A stretch of 7,826 bases of DNA from Desulfuromonadaceae bacterium (GTDB lineage: Bacteria; Desulfobacterota; Desulfuromonadia; Desulfuromonadales; Desulfuromonadaceae). A program made the position numbers and the translations under genes. Of the stretch, positions 1-6,150 are shown in pieces; position 1 is the first letter of the stretch; each line of letters opens with the position of its first letter. The stretch lies in the NCBI GenBank assembly GCA_027065245.1, contig JAMOOS010000250.1:1-7826 (forward strand), written 5' to 3'. The notes under the pieces were generated by a model. It was not told where the DNA came from. It saw nothing but the letters and a program-made list of their open reading frames with translations, and made no database searches.

Positions 1-184
1 GTTGGACAAGCGCTTCGTCTACTATCTGCTGGCCTCCACCGGCATTTGCGTGGTTCCCCTCACCTCCTTTTCCACCGAAGAGCACGGCTTCCGTATCACT
101 CTGCTGGAACACGACGAACGAGAGTTTACCACCATATTTACGACCATCGCGGCCAGCATTACCACCTATCTGCACTCAGCTTAA
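1..184 (+). CDS. PLP-dependent aminotransferase (class I/II), C-terminal fragment
   Basis: This is the last 60 or so codons of a gene that begins left of the window; codons run from base 2 to a TAA at 182-184. The peptide reads RFVYYLLASTGICVVPLTSF, then GFRITLLE and an acidic/aromatic helix ending ITTYLHSA. This is how the small C-terminal domain of fold-type I aminotransferases of the alanine/aspartate group ends: a helix, a 'GI-VVP' strand, a segment leading to a conserved Arg that binds the substrate carboxylate (here the R of GFRITLL), and a final helix. Such enzymes move an amino group between an amino acid and a 2-oxoacid in the cytoplasm. The PLP lysine lies outside the window and the exact substrate cannot be told. 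An alanine aminotransferase-like enzyme is my best guess. A terminator follows closely, so this is the last gene of its transcript. Confidence 0.75.
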   Translation, partial: LDKRFVYYLLASTGICVVPLTSFSTEEHGFRITLLEHDEREFTTIFTTIAASITTYLHSA

Positions 185-214
185 GCAGCTATACCTTTCA
201 TAAAGTAGGCGACC

Positions 215-240
215 AAAGCCCGCGTCAAGCGGGCTTTTTT
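215..240 (+). terminator. Rho-independent terminator after the aminotransferase
   Basis: The arms AAAGCCCGC (215-223) and GCGGGCTTT (229-237) pair perfectly over 9 bp around a 5-base loop (GTCAA) and run into TTTTTT ending at 240. It starts 31 bases after the aminotransferase stop. The A run on the left also allows some termination on the other strand. Confidence 0.9.
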
Positions 241-657
241 ATTGGGATAATACACACATTAATACCGTCCATATGCGATGAACACATTGTATTAAATGAA
301 CACAGTACGACAAAACTTCCCTGCCACACCACCTGAGGTCGCGCGGTTCCAAAAGCCCGACAGACTTTTGCTTCGACCGGTAAAATGCGACACACACTCA
401 GGCAAATACAGCATTGTTATCACTGGCAGCAGAGTGGCAGAATGAAATAATCATGGACATTATTACGCCAACCTGTTAGCCTCTGAGCCTCATTGTACCC
501 ATCGGTCGGTACATTCAAGTGCTCTTGGTAGTTTCTCGCATCACGCCTTTTATCTCCCCAGACACCACTATTGCGCGCCATTCGGTTCGGGACCGATCTG
601 TTGTCGATTTTATCGCGACATGTTACCGCCGGCGCTTATTTCGGAGTTTTTTCGTTT
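241..657 (+). other. Non-coding region and probable long rhlE leader
   Basis: About 415 bases lie between the terminator and the helicase start. Open frames here are short or are upstream overhangs of frames inside rhlE, and none has both a ribosome-binding site and a recognisable protein. I see two small inverted repeats: TGTACC/GGTACA (494-499 and 508-513) and TCGGT/ACCGA (582-586 and 592-596). There is one modest promoter-like pair (525-553). No tRNA, riboswitch or known small RNA is recognisable. Cold-inducible DEAD-box helicase genes in other bacteria often have long structured 5' leaders, so a regulatory leader is possible, but that is inference. Confidence 0.5.
525..553 (+). promoter_or_regulatory. 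Candidate sigma70 promoter for rhlE
   Basis: TTGGTA (525-530, 4 of 6 matches to TTGACA) and TTTTAT (548-553, 4 of 6 to TATAAT) are separated by 17 bases. A start near 560 would leave a leader of about 100 bases. The match is modest and chance is a real alternative. Confidence 0.25.
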
Positions 658-1911
658 ATGTTGTTCAAGGAACTCGGCCTCGCTGCCGAACTGTGTCAAG
701 CTGTATCTTCTCAAGGTTATTCTTCCCCCACTGCTATTCAGAGCAAGGCCATTCCCCTGGTGTTGCGCGGTGGCGATCTGCTTGCTGGTGCCCAGACCGG
801 TACCGGCAAAACAGCAGCGTTTACCCTGCCGTTGTTGCAGCGCCTGTATTTGTCTGAGTCAACTGCGCCCAAACGGCGCGCGCCGCGCGCTTTGGTATTG
901 ACGCCGACGCGTGAGCTGGCGGCGCAGATAAGTGAAAGTGTCAACGATTATGGCGCTAATCTACCGTTGCGCTCCACGGTAATTTTCGGCGGCGTCAATA
1001 TCAATCCCCAGACTGCGGCACTGCGCCGGGGGGTGGATATCGTCATTGCCACGCCGGGACGGCTGCTTGACCATGCCGGGCAGAAAAATATCGACCTGAG
1101 TGCCATCGAGATTCTGGTACTGGACGAGGCGGACCGGATGCTGGATATGGGTTTTATTCACGATATCCGCCGTATACTGGCATTGCTGCCGCAGCAGCGC
1201 CAGAACCTGTTGTTTTCCGCGACATTTTCGCCCCAGATTCGCAAGCTGGCCGCCGGTTTCATGGCGGCGGATGCTGCCCAGGTCTCTGCTGCCAGCCGCA
1301 ACAGTGCGGCCACCACGGTCAGCCAGTCGGTGTATCGGGTAGAAAAAGGGGGCAAGCGTGCGCTGCTTTCATGGTTGATCGGCTCGGGCAACTGGCAGCA
1401 GGTGCTGGTTTTTACCCGCACCAAGCATGGCGCTAATCGTCTGGCCCGGCAACTGGAGCAGGACGGTATTGTTGCGGCGGCGATCCACGGCAACAAAAGC
1501 CAGGCGGCGCGCACCAAGGCGCTGGCCAGCTTCAAGCGTGGCGCGGTACGGGTGCTGGTGGCCACCGATATTGCCGCCCGTGGCCTTGATATTGAGCAGT
1601 TGCCCCAGGTGGTAAATTACGACCTGCCCAATGTAAGTGAGGATTATGTTCATCGTATCGGTCGTACCGGTCGTGCCGGTTGCAGCGGTGAGGCGGTTTC
1701 GCTGGTAAGCGGTGAAGAGACCAAGCTGCTGCGGGATATTGAAAAACTGCTCGGGCGCAAAATTGCGCTGAATGAAATTCCGGCCGCTGCCGGTAATTGC
1801 CAGCATTCGGCTTCGGCGGACGATAATGGCAGCCGACGTCCGGCACCACGCCGGGCCAGGCGCAACAGTCGCTCGGGTAATCGCCGCAACAGAGTAGCCA
1901 ATATTCAGTAA
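658..1911 (+). CDS. rhlE: RhlE-type DEAD-box ATP-dependent RNA helicase
   Basis: A 417-residue cytoplasmic RNA helicase that unwinds short RNA duplexes using ATP; RhlE-family proteins act in ribosome maturation and RNA decay. All family motifs are present in order: the Q motif (GYSSPTAIQ, 20-28), motif I AQTGTGKT (45-52), Ia PTRELAAQ (83-90), Ib TPGRLLD (132-138), II DEAD (156-159), III SAT (187-189), IV VLVFTRT (249-255), V ATDIAARGLDI (302-312) and VI HRIGRTGRAG (332-341). The tail (about 393-412) is rich in Arg and probably binds RNA. I chose the ATG at 658 because MLFKELGL is the usual family N-terminus and GGAG lies at 643-646. The open frame continues upstream to a TTG at 571, but the extra 29 residues look unlike the family. 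Length is close to E. coli RhlE. The family assignment is firm; RhlE over a related paralogue is likely but not certain. Confidence 0.93.
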   Translation: MLFKELGLAAELCQAVSSQGYSSPTAIQSKAIPLVLRGGDLLAGAQTGTGKTAAFTLPLLQRLYLSESTAPKRRAPRALVLTPTRELAAQISESVNDYGANLPLRSTVIFGGVNINPQTAALRRGVDIVIATPGRLLDHAGQKNIDLSAIEILVLDEADRMLDMGFIHDIRRILALLPQQRQNLLFSATFSPQIRKLAAGFMAADAAQVSAASRNSAATTVSQSVYRVEKGGKRALLSWLIGSGNWQQVLVFTRTKHGANRLARQLEQDGIVAAAIHGNKSQAARTKALASFKRGAVRVLVATDIAARGLDIEQLPQVVNYDLPNVSEDYVHRIGRTGRAGCSGEAVSLVSGEETKLLRDIEKLLGRKIALNEIPAAAGNCQHSASADDNGSRRPAPRRARRNSRSGNRRNRVANIQ

Positions 1912-1916
1912 ACAAG

Positions 1917-1946
1917 TTGCCAAGCCCGGCGAAAAACCGTTACAAT
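1917..1946 (+). promoter_or_regulatory. Candidate sigma70 promoter for the 119-aa membrane protein
   Basis: TTGCCA (1917-1922, 5 of 6 to TTGACA) and TACAAT (1941-1946, 5 of 6 to TATAAT) have an 18-base spacer and begin six bases after the rhlE stop. A transcript from about 1953 would reach the ATG at 1987 with a short leader holding the GGGGAGGG ribosome-binding site (1971-1978). Confidence 0.5.
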
Positions 1947-1986
1947 CCGCTCCGGTAGGGTTTTATGCCGGGGGAGGGCATTTGTT

Positions 1987-2346
1987 ATGTATATGAAATT
2001 GGGAAACCTGATGACATTGCTTGGATTGTGCGCCATGGGTGTTTATGTCCTGATGCTGGTAGGGGGGGAGTTCTCTTTTGCCGAAATGCCGCAATTCATC
2101 ATGTCATCGCTGGTATTTCTTGGTGCCGGCAAGGTGCTGCGCACGGTGGCGCGTGGCAGCATGGAGCGCCGTGCGACGGCGCAACGGCAACGCAAGCTGG
2201 ATCTGGAACTGCTCAGTTGGGTGGTCGGTATGGTGGTGCTGTCGATTCTGGCGTTACTGTTGTTGATTCCCCTGGGCGCCGGACTGGAAAATTCCTACCT
2301 GTTTCAACTGGCGCGACAGTTGTTTGGCAGCGTTCTGGCACCATAG
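1987..2346 (+). CDS. Small membrane protein of unknown function, three predicted helices
   Basis: A 119-residue protein I do not recognise. It shows three hydrophobic segments, at about residues 7-26, 37-51 and 76-97. Between the second and third is a basic, charged stretch (about 52-71, many Arg plus Gln and Lys), which by the positive-inside rule should lie in the cytoplasm. That puts the N-terminus outside and the C-terminus outside, if all three segments cross the membrane. A G-rich ribosome-binding site (GGGGAGGG, 1971-1978) lies 8-10 bases before the ATG at 1987. A second in-frame ATG two codons on (1993) is an equally possible start. It follows rhlE by 75 bases with a promoter-like pair between them, so it may be transcribed alone. 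The palindromic terminator begins 24 bases after its stop. There is no catalytic motif. That it is a real gene is supported by the ribosome-binding site, hydrophobic pattern and flanking signals. Confidence 0.7.
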   Translation: MYMKLGNLMTLLGLCAMGVYVLMLVGGEFSFAEMPQFIMSSLVFLGAGKVLRTVARGSMERRATAQRQRKLDLELLSWVVGMVVLSILALLLLIPLGAGLENSYLFQLARQLFGSVLAP

Positions 2347-2369
2347 GCTGCCGAAAGCGGCATATTCAA

Positions 2370-2428
2370 AAACGACAAACGCCCGGCGAGATTCGCAATC
2401 TCTCCGGGCTTTTGTCGTTTGGTTTTTT
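2370..2428. terminator. Large bidirectional terminator between convergent genes
   Basis: The arms AAACGACAAA-C-GCCCGG-C-GAGATT (2370-2393) and AATCTC-T-CCGGGC-T-TTTGTCGTTT (2397-2420) pair over 22 of 24 positions around a 3-base loop (CGC). On the + strand the stem is followed by TTTTTT (2423-2428). Read on the - strand it ends in a T run from the AAAAA at 2368-2372. It lies between the + strand membrane protein and the - strand toxin gene, whose TAA stop (2429-2427) is inside the T run. A small GCCG/CGGC hairpin with an AAAG loop (2350-2361) precedes it. Confidence 0.88.
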
Positions 2429-2828
2429 ATTTGCTGGCATCTATTCTTCTCAGCGGCCCTTGCCAACCGAGTATTTTTTTATCGGCAGTTACCAGAAATG
2501 CCCCATTGTCCATAGCGGTGGAAGCAATCATCCGATCTGCCGGATCGCCATGAAAACCTTGTAACTGGCCAGCACATATTGCTATTGATCCAGTGAGTGG
2601 GATTTCTCGCAATCCGTTCTGCAGCAAATCGTTTCTCCACACATCAGGCTCCATTGTGCACACCAGTCGTTTTTTTTCAATCAGCATGGCTACTTCCCAA
2701 AAACTTATGGATGCAACAGCAAGCTCTTTGTTTGCCATTGCGGAGTCGATCTCTTTCAGGGCAGTTGACCCCAAGCGGTCGTTTCCTTCGACGAGCCAAA
2801 TGAGAACGTGAGTATCAAGTACCAGCAT
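2427..2828 (-). CDS. vapC: VapC-type PIN-domain toxin (ribonuclease)
   Basis: A 133-residue PIN-domain protein, the usual length for VapC. PIN toxins are Mg-dependent endoribonucleases that cut tRNA or rRNA and stop translation. The acidic site is complete: D5 in MLVLDTH, E45 in ISFWEVA, D98 in GDPADRMIA and D116 in LVTADKK. D95 lies in the same loop as D98. I chose the ATG at 2828 because it overlaps the antitoxin stop in TAATG and places the first Asp at residue 5 as is typical. An ATG five codons upstream (2843) also exists but would lie inside the antitoxin gene. Coupling to the upstream antitoxin is the classic arrangement of a type II module. Base composition appears lower in GC than the flanking tol and rhlE genes. 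Its RNA target cannot be told from sequence. Confidence 0.92.
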   Translation of the reverse strand: MLVLDTHVLIWLVEGNDRLGSTALKEIDSAMANKELAVASISFWEVAMLIEKKRLVCTMEPDVWRNDLLQNGLREIPLTGSIAICAGQLQGFHGDPADRMIASTAMDNGAFLVTADKKILGWQGPLRRIDASK

Positions 2829-3052
2829 TACTCGGCGTCCCATTCATTAGAGACTGGTTTGATAAGATCGTCATGGCTTTTTACGATATTTTTGTGGCTG
2901 GCAAATAGGGAACGTGGTTGTTTTTTGTACGCCCTAAGAATCGAGATCGGTTGCCCATTTTTTACAATAATGATCTCTTCACCCGTTGCTTCGATATCGT
3001 CAATCAGGTTCAAGCATTGATCCTTGAATTCGGAGATATTTACTGTTTGCAT
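2828..3052 (-). CDS. Phd/YefM-family antitoxin
   Basis: A 74-residue protein beginning MQTVNISEFKDQCLNLIDDI, followed by TGEEIIIVKNGQPISILRAY. This is the Phd/YefM fold: a helix after a short strand, then a beta hairpin ending in 'NG-P-A/S-L', which dimerises and binds DNA (about 1-45). The C-terminal half (about 46-74) is polar and charged, ends in NEWDAE and is expected to wrap around and neutralise the PIN toxin. The ATG at 3052 is preceded by GAGG five bases upstream and gives the family's normal N-terminus. The frame extends to 3121, but that extension overlaps the metallopeptidase gene and has no family resemblance. Such antitoxins usually repress their own promoter. The likely operator is in the 52 bases between 3053 and 3104, but no clear promoter or palindrome is visible there. 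Confidence 0.9.
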   Translation of the reverse strand: MQTVNISEFKDQCLNLIDDIEATGEEIIIVKNGQPISILRAYKKQPRSLFASHKNIVKSHDDLIKPVSNEWDAE

Positions 3053-3104
3053 GATTACCTCGCAAAAATGCCGCGTTTGGTTGCTGAAATTGTCATAAAA
3101 CAAA

Positions 3105-3875
3105 TCAAGCGCGCACGTCAAGCTCTGGAGTATTTATCCTGCTATCAGTGGCGGTATGGGAGTGGTTGTTGGCTTCCGTCGGTGTCTGGGCAGTGGCATT
3201 GGTCACCATCTGTTTGCCGTCGGCAACGTTTTGCGCCAGTAGCTCGGCCTGGGCGGCGCTTTTCATCTGGGCAGCTTTGGCGGCTACCATACGGTCCTGG
3301 GCGGAGGGATGGGCCGGTGCCAGGGCGGCAGCGCGGATGGTATCGGCTTTGCGCATGGTGGCGGCCGGGTCGCCGGGCACCTTGCTGGTGTCGATGCGCA
3401 CCTCGCCCGCCACGGCGTAACGCTTGCCGTCGGGACCAACCTCGTATTCCACCGATGGAGACGAGGCATAGCGCCCGCCCACGGCGGCGTGAGCGGCCTC
3501 GTGGGTTTTTACCTCCATGTCGCGTTTTTTCAGTTCCATCAACTTCTGTTGCGCTTCGGGGCTTAGTTGAAAGGTGTCGCCGGTGGTATTTTTAGCAGAT
3601 TTGCCTTTGGTCGCAGCGGTGGAATCGCTGCCGGTATCGGAATTCTCTCTGCTGCCGGTTTCCTCTACTGCCCCTTCTTCCGCCGGGGTCTGGGTTGCGG
3701 CGTAGGTTTCACGAGCTTCGGGGCTTAAATGCAGCGAATCGACCGGGCGGCGCGTCTGCGCACCGCCGATAACCGGCTTGCGCTCCTGTATGCCCCCCTG
3801 ATGTTGCTGATACTGGCGCACCTGCGTGACGCTTAGCGCCGCAGGCATGGCCGCCGCCTGACCGCTGATAAACAT
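3105..3875 (-). CDS. SprA-related putative zinc metallopeptidase (CJM1_0395-type family)
   Basis: A 256-residue protein whose core (about 100-215) matches what I remember of the SprA-related family (Pfam PF12118). The run LKKRDMEVKTHEAAHAA contains an HEAAH motif (125-129), the HExxH form that binds zinc in many metallopeptidases. It continues through EYEVGPDGKRYAVAGEV and a helical stretch with KVPGDP and APAHPSAQD. The N-terminal 100 residues and the last 40 look disordered, rich in Gln, Thr, Ser and Glu. A short motif occurs twice: LHLSPEAR (48-55) and FQLSPEAQ (102-109). No signal peptide or membrane helix is evident, so a cytoplasmic location is likely. The start is strongly supported by AGGAGG (3886-3881) five bases before the ATG. 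It follows tolB on the same strand by 72 bases, with terminator-like and promoter-like signals in between. Proteolytic activity is inferred from the motif; substrate and role are unknown. Confidence 0.82.
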   Translation of the reverse strand: MFISGQAAAMPAALSVTQVRQYQQHQGGIQERKPVIGGAQTRRPVDSLHLSPEARETYAATQTPAEEGAVEETGSRENSDTGSDSTAATKGKSAKNTTGDTFQLSPEAQQKLMELKKRDMEVKTHEAAHAAVGGRYASSPSVEYEVGPDGKRYAVAGEVRIDTSKVPGDPAATMRKADTIRAAALAPAHPSAQDRMVAAKAAQMKSAAQAELLAQNVADGKQMVTNATAQTPTEANNHSHTATDSRINTPELDVRA

Positions 3876-3905
3876 AGCCGCCTCCTGAAGTAGAGCCTTA
3901 ATTTC

Positions 3906-3935
3906 ACCCTACAGCCAATATGCGGGCATCGTCAA
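3906..3935 (-). promoter_or_regulatory. Candidate promoter for the SprA-related gene
   Basis: On the - strand TTGACG (3935-3930, 5 of 6) is followed after 18 bases by TAGGGT (3911-3906, only 3 of 6). The -35 element is good but the -10 is poor, so it would be weak or need an activator. Confidence 0.25.
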
Positions 3936-3936
3936 G

Positions 3937-3956
3937 AAAAACCGCTGCTACCAGCG
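3937..3956 (-). terminator. Weak hairpin terminator overlapping the tolB stop
   Basis: On the - strand CGCTG (3956-3952) pairs with CAGCG (3947-3943) around a 4-base loop and is followed by G and a T run (TTTTT, 3941-3937). The stem is only 5 bp and includes the last tolB bases and the TAG, so termination is probably partial and some readthrough into the SprA-related gene is likely. Confidence 0.35.
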
Positions 3957-5243
3957 CCGTGACCACGCCGGATGGCTGCAATTGGCATTTAAGCGACTAA
4001 TACGGCGGTGGCCGCTGCCGTCGGCGCGCATGACGTAAATCTGCTTTTTGCCGCTGATATCGTTGGAATAGATGATAAAGCGGCCATCGGGACTCCAGCG
4101 CGGATGTTCCTTGTTGCCAGCGCCAAAGGTAAGCTGGCGCTCGTCGCTGCCATCGGCGGCGATGCTGTACAGATTGAACGTGCCGTTTTCCAAGCGGCTG
4201 AAGGCGATGCGCTTGCCGTCGGGGCTCCACGCCGGCGTGGCGTTGTATTTGCCGGTGTAGGTGAGGCGACTTACACGAGCGGTGAGGATATCGACAATGT
4301 AGATGTTGGGATTGCCCTGGCGGTTGGAGACAAAGGCGATGCGGTCACCGTCGGGATTCCAGCTCGGATCGACATCGATGCCCCAGGCGTTGGTAAGGCG
4401 CTGGTGGATGCGCCCATCCGTGCCGAGCAGGTAGACCTCGGCGTTACCGTCGCGCGACAGGGTGGCGGCCAGTTCGCCGCCGTCGGGGCGGTAGCGTCCG
4501 GCGATGTTCAGCCCCTTGTAATGAGCCACCAGGGTTTCGTGACCGCCGTAGAGCTGTTTGCGATACAGATCGGGATTGCCCCGTTTGTAGGAGGTAAACA
4601 GCAGTTCGCGGCCATTAGGGGCAAAATCGGGATTTAGAACCAGGTTGCCGTGATTGGTTATCCGTTGCGGATTGTAACCGTCGCTTTCGGCCAGATACAG
4701 CTCCTTGTGACCGCTGTTGTCGCTGATAAAGGCGATGCGGGTATTGAAGCAGCCAGCCTTGCCGGTAACCGCCGCCATAACCTGGTCGGCAAAACTGTGT
4801 ACCATGCGGCGCACATCCTTTACCCGACCGCGGTAGTTATGACCGGTAAGCATCCGGCGTGAGATAACGTCAAACAGGCGCAATTTTACCAGCAGCCGCT
4901 CGCCATCGAGCTGGTAGGCGCCTTTGATAAGCAACTGCGCGCCCAGCATACGCCACTGGGCGAAGTTAACGGCTACGCTGGTGAGGCCCAGATGGTCGGC
5001 GTCATCGAGAAAGGCGTTTTCAGCGGTAAAATCAAACAGGCCGCTCAAGTCGAGATCGGCGCGCAGCAACTGCTGGATATTGTGTTGCACCAGGCGGTCG
5101 CGGCCAGTCAACGGCAGCGGCGCGGTAAGGGCCAGGGGGATGGTCTGGCGGCCAGCGCTGGTAACGACAATCTCCCGGGCGGCACAGGTACTGCCCAGCA
5201 CCAGCCACAGCGACAACAACAGCAGAACGGTTTTTTTCATCAT
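3948..5243 (-). CDS. tolB: Tol-Pal system periplasmic beta-propeller protein TolB
   Basis: A 431-residue protein, about the same length as E. coli TolB. Residues 1-22 form a signal peptide: MMKK, a Leu-rich core and a cut probably after CAA. Residues about 23-165 are the N-terminal TolB domain (LLRADLDLSGLF, then YQLDGERLLVKLRLFDV). The rest is a six-bladed propeller with repeats of the 'P-W-SPDG-RIAF' type: NPDFAPNG (204-211), DPSWNPDG (292-299), TPAWSPDG (336-343), HPRWSPDG (380-387) and a final HPAWS (424-428). TolB acts in the periplasm between TolA and the lipoprotein Pal and helps constrict the outer membrane at division. The ATG at 5243 overlaps the tolA stop as ATGA. A second ATG follows at once (5240) and may be the real start. 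There is only a weak AGAG upstream, so translation is probably coupled to tolA. The usual next gene, pal, is not present. Confidence 0.96.
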   Translation of the reverse strand: MMKKTVLLLLSLWLVLGSTCAAREIVVTSAGRQTIPLALTAPLPLTGRDRLVQHNIQQLLRADLDLSGLFDFTAENAFLDDADHLGLTSVAVNFAQWRMLGAQLLIKGAYQLDGERLLVKLRLFDVISRRMLTGHNYRGRVKDVRRMVHSFADQVMAAVTGKAGCFNTRIAFISDNSGHKELYLAESDGYNPQRITNHGNLVLNPDFAPNGRELLFTSYKRGNPDLYRKQLYGGHETLVAHYKGLNIAGRYRPDGGELAATLSRDGNAEVYLLGTDGRIHQRLTNAWGIDVDPSWNPDGDRIAFVSNRQGNPNIYIVDILTARVSRLTYTGKYNATPAWSPDGKRIAFSRLENGTFNLYSIAADGSDERQLTFGAGNKEHPRWSPDGRFIIYSNDISGKKQIYVMRADGSGHRRISRLNANCSHPAWSRRW

Positions 5244-6133
5244 TGTGTCAACATCTCTTTCGGGTCAAACGTTACGGTTAGCTCCATGGGACGCCGCGGT
5301 GGCGATGGCAGCTGGCGCAGATGTTCCACCGCCCGGCGCACACTGGCATCAAAGAAGCTGTCGCCGGACGGGGTAACCAGCAGCGCCCGCACCAAGTTAC
5401 CGGCAGAATCGAATCGCAGCTCCATGCGGGCCTTGAGGCCGCGGTTGAGGTAGTGAGGCGGCAGTACCCATACCCGCGACAGATAACCTTTTATCCAGCT
5501 GTCAAAATCAACGCCGGCCTGGTTGCCGCGCCCGCCGCTGATGCCGACCGGCACCCTGGTTGTGCCGGTTACCGGCGTTGTATCGTGCGCCAGAGCCGCC
5601 AGCTGTTTTTTGAGATCTGCAATGCGCTGGCGGTTGCGTATCCGCTCGATGGCGGCACTGGTATCAGCCGTATCGACCGGCTGCGGCTGTATCTTTGGCC
5701 GTGGTTTTGGCTTAGGCTGCGGCTTTGGCTTAGGCTGCGGCTTTTTTAGTGTTCTTTTTTTGGCGACCTGCTTTTTTGCCGTAATTCTCTTTTTGGTTGA
5801 TACCGGCTTAATCTTTTTTAGCGGCGCTTTTTTCTTTGGCAACGCTTTTTTTACCACCCTGGGCGGCTTTTTTTTGTGAACTGTCCGTTTGGTGGCTTTT
5901 TTTACAACTTTGCGCTGGCCGTTGCGGCGACCGGAACGCGGTCGCGCCACCGGGCGCTGAAGTAGATCCACCTGGTAGACCGGCTTTTTGCTGGCGGCGA
6001 AATGGGGAGAGATAACACCGCCTAAAAGCATAAACAGTAGCGTATGCAGCACCAGCGATATTACCAGCATACGACCGAAGCCCCTGCCGTGATCCCGCTG
6101 CACTGTTTTGAGTTTATTGCCCGCCGCTGCCAT
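5240..6133 (-). CDS. tolA: TolA/TonB-type energy transducer with TonB C-terminal domain
   Basis: A 297-residue protein linking the TolQR motor to the periplasm. It has a short cytoplasmic N-terminus and one membrane helix (about 22-41) with the SxxxH pattern (S26, H30) that in TonB and TolA couples to the motor. A Lys-rich stretch follows (about 70-131), then a Lys-Pro-Gln rod with KPQPKP repeats (131-147), a short helix (about 160-182) and a TonB_C-type domain (about 207-297, with WIKGYLSRVWVLPP, LRFDSAGNLV and FDASVRRAVE). E. coli TolA is longer (about 420 residues) with a long Ala-rich helix, so this is the compact form. The call TolA rather than TonB rests on its position between tolR and tolB. 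AAAGG (6146-6142) lies 8 bases before the ATG, and the gene starts 17 bases after the tolR stop. Oddities: A7-A8 runs and an 18-base tandem repeat. Confidence 0.9.
   Translation of the reverse strand: MAAAGNKLKTVQRDHGRGFGRMLVISLVLHTLLFMLLGGVISPHFAASKKPVYQVDLLQRPVARPRSGRRNGQRKVVKKATKRTVHKKKPPRVVKKALPKKKAPLKKIKPVSTKKRITAKKQVAKKRTLKKPQPKPKPQPKPKPRPKIQPQPVDTADTSAAIERIRNRQRIADLKKQLAALAHDTTPVTGTTRVPVGISGGRGNQAGVDFDSWIKGYLSRVWVLPPHYLNRGLKARMELRFDSAGNLVRALLVTPSGDSFFDASVRRAVEHLRQLPSPPRRPMELTVTFDPKEMLTQ
5706..5741 (-). repeat. Two perfect 18-base tandem repeats in the tolA Lys-Pro rod
   Basis: The + strand unit TTTGGCTTAGGCTGCGGC occurs at 5706-5723 and 5724-5741 without a mismatch. In tolA it encodes a repeating KPQPKP hexapeptide. 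The neighbouring codons (KPRPK) look like a degenerate third copy. Confidence 0.95.
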
Positions 6134-6150
6134 ATACCGCGCCTTTGCCG

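Noticed and set aside
494..513. TGTACC/GGTACA inverted repeat as an operator
   Set aside because: A 6-bp repeat with an 8-base gap is expected by chance in this length and nothing else supports it.
571..657. Upstream extension of the helicase frame to a TTG at 571
   Set aside because: The extra 29 residues do not resemble the family N-terminus, while ATG 658 with GGAG upstream gives the typical start.
1369..1923. A 184-codon open frame on the - strand opposite rhlE
   Set aside because: It lies wholly opposite a helicase with all motifs intact and has no recognisable domain; GC-rich genes often leave open frames on the other strand.
3053..3121. Longer antitoxin start at 3121
   Set aside because: It would overlap the preceding gene and add 23 non-family residues; ATG 3052 has GAGG five bases upstream.
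2918..3595. A 225-codon open frame on the + strand across the antitoxin and metallopeptidase genes
   Set aside because: It is opposite two well-supported genes, rich in Arg, Pro and Cys as shadow frames are, and has no ribosome-binding site.
4008..4637. A 209-codon open frame on the + strand opposite tolB
   Set aside because: Its low-complexity Val/Ala/Gly composition mirrors the propeller repeats of tolB on the other strand.
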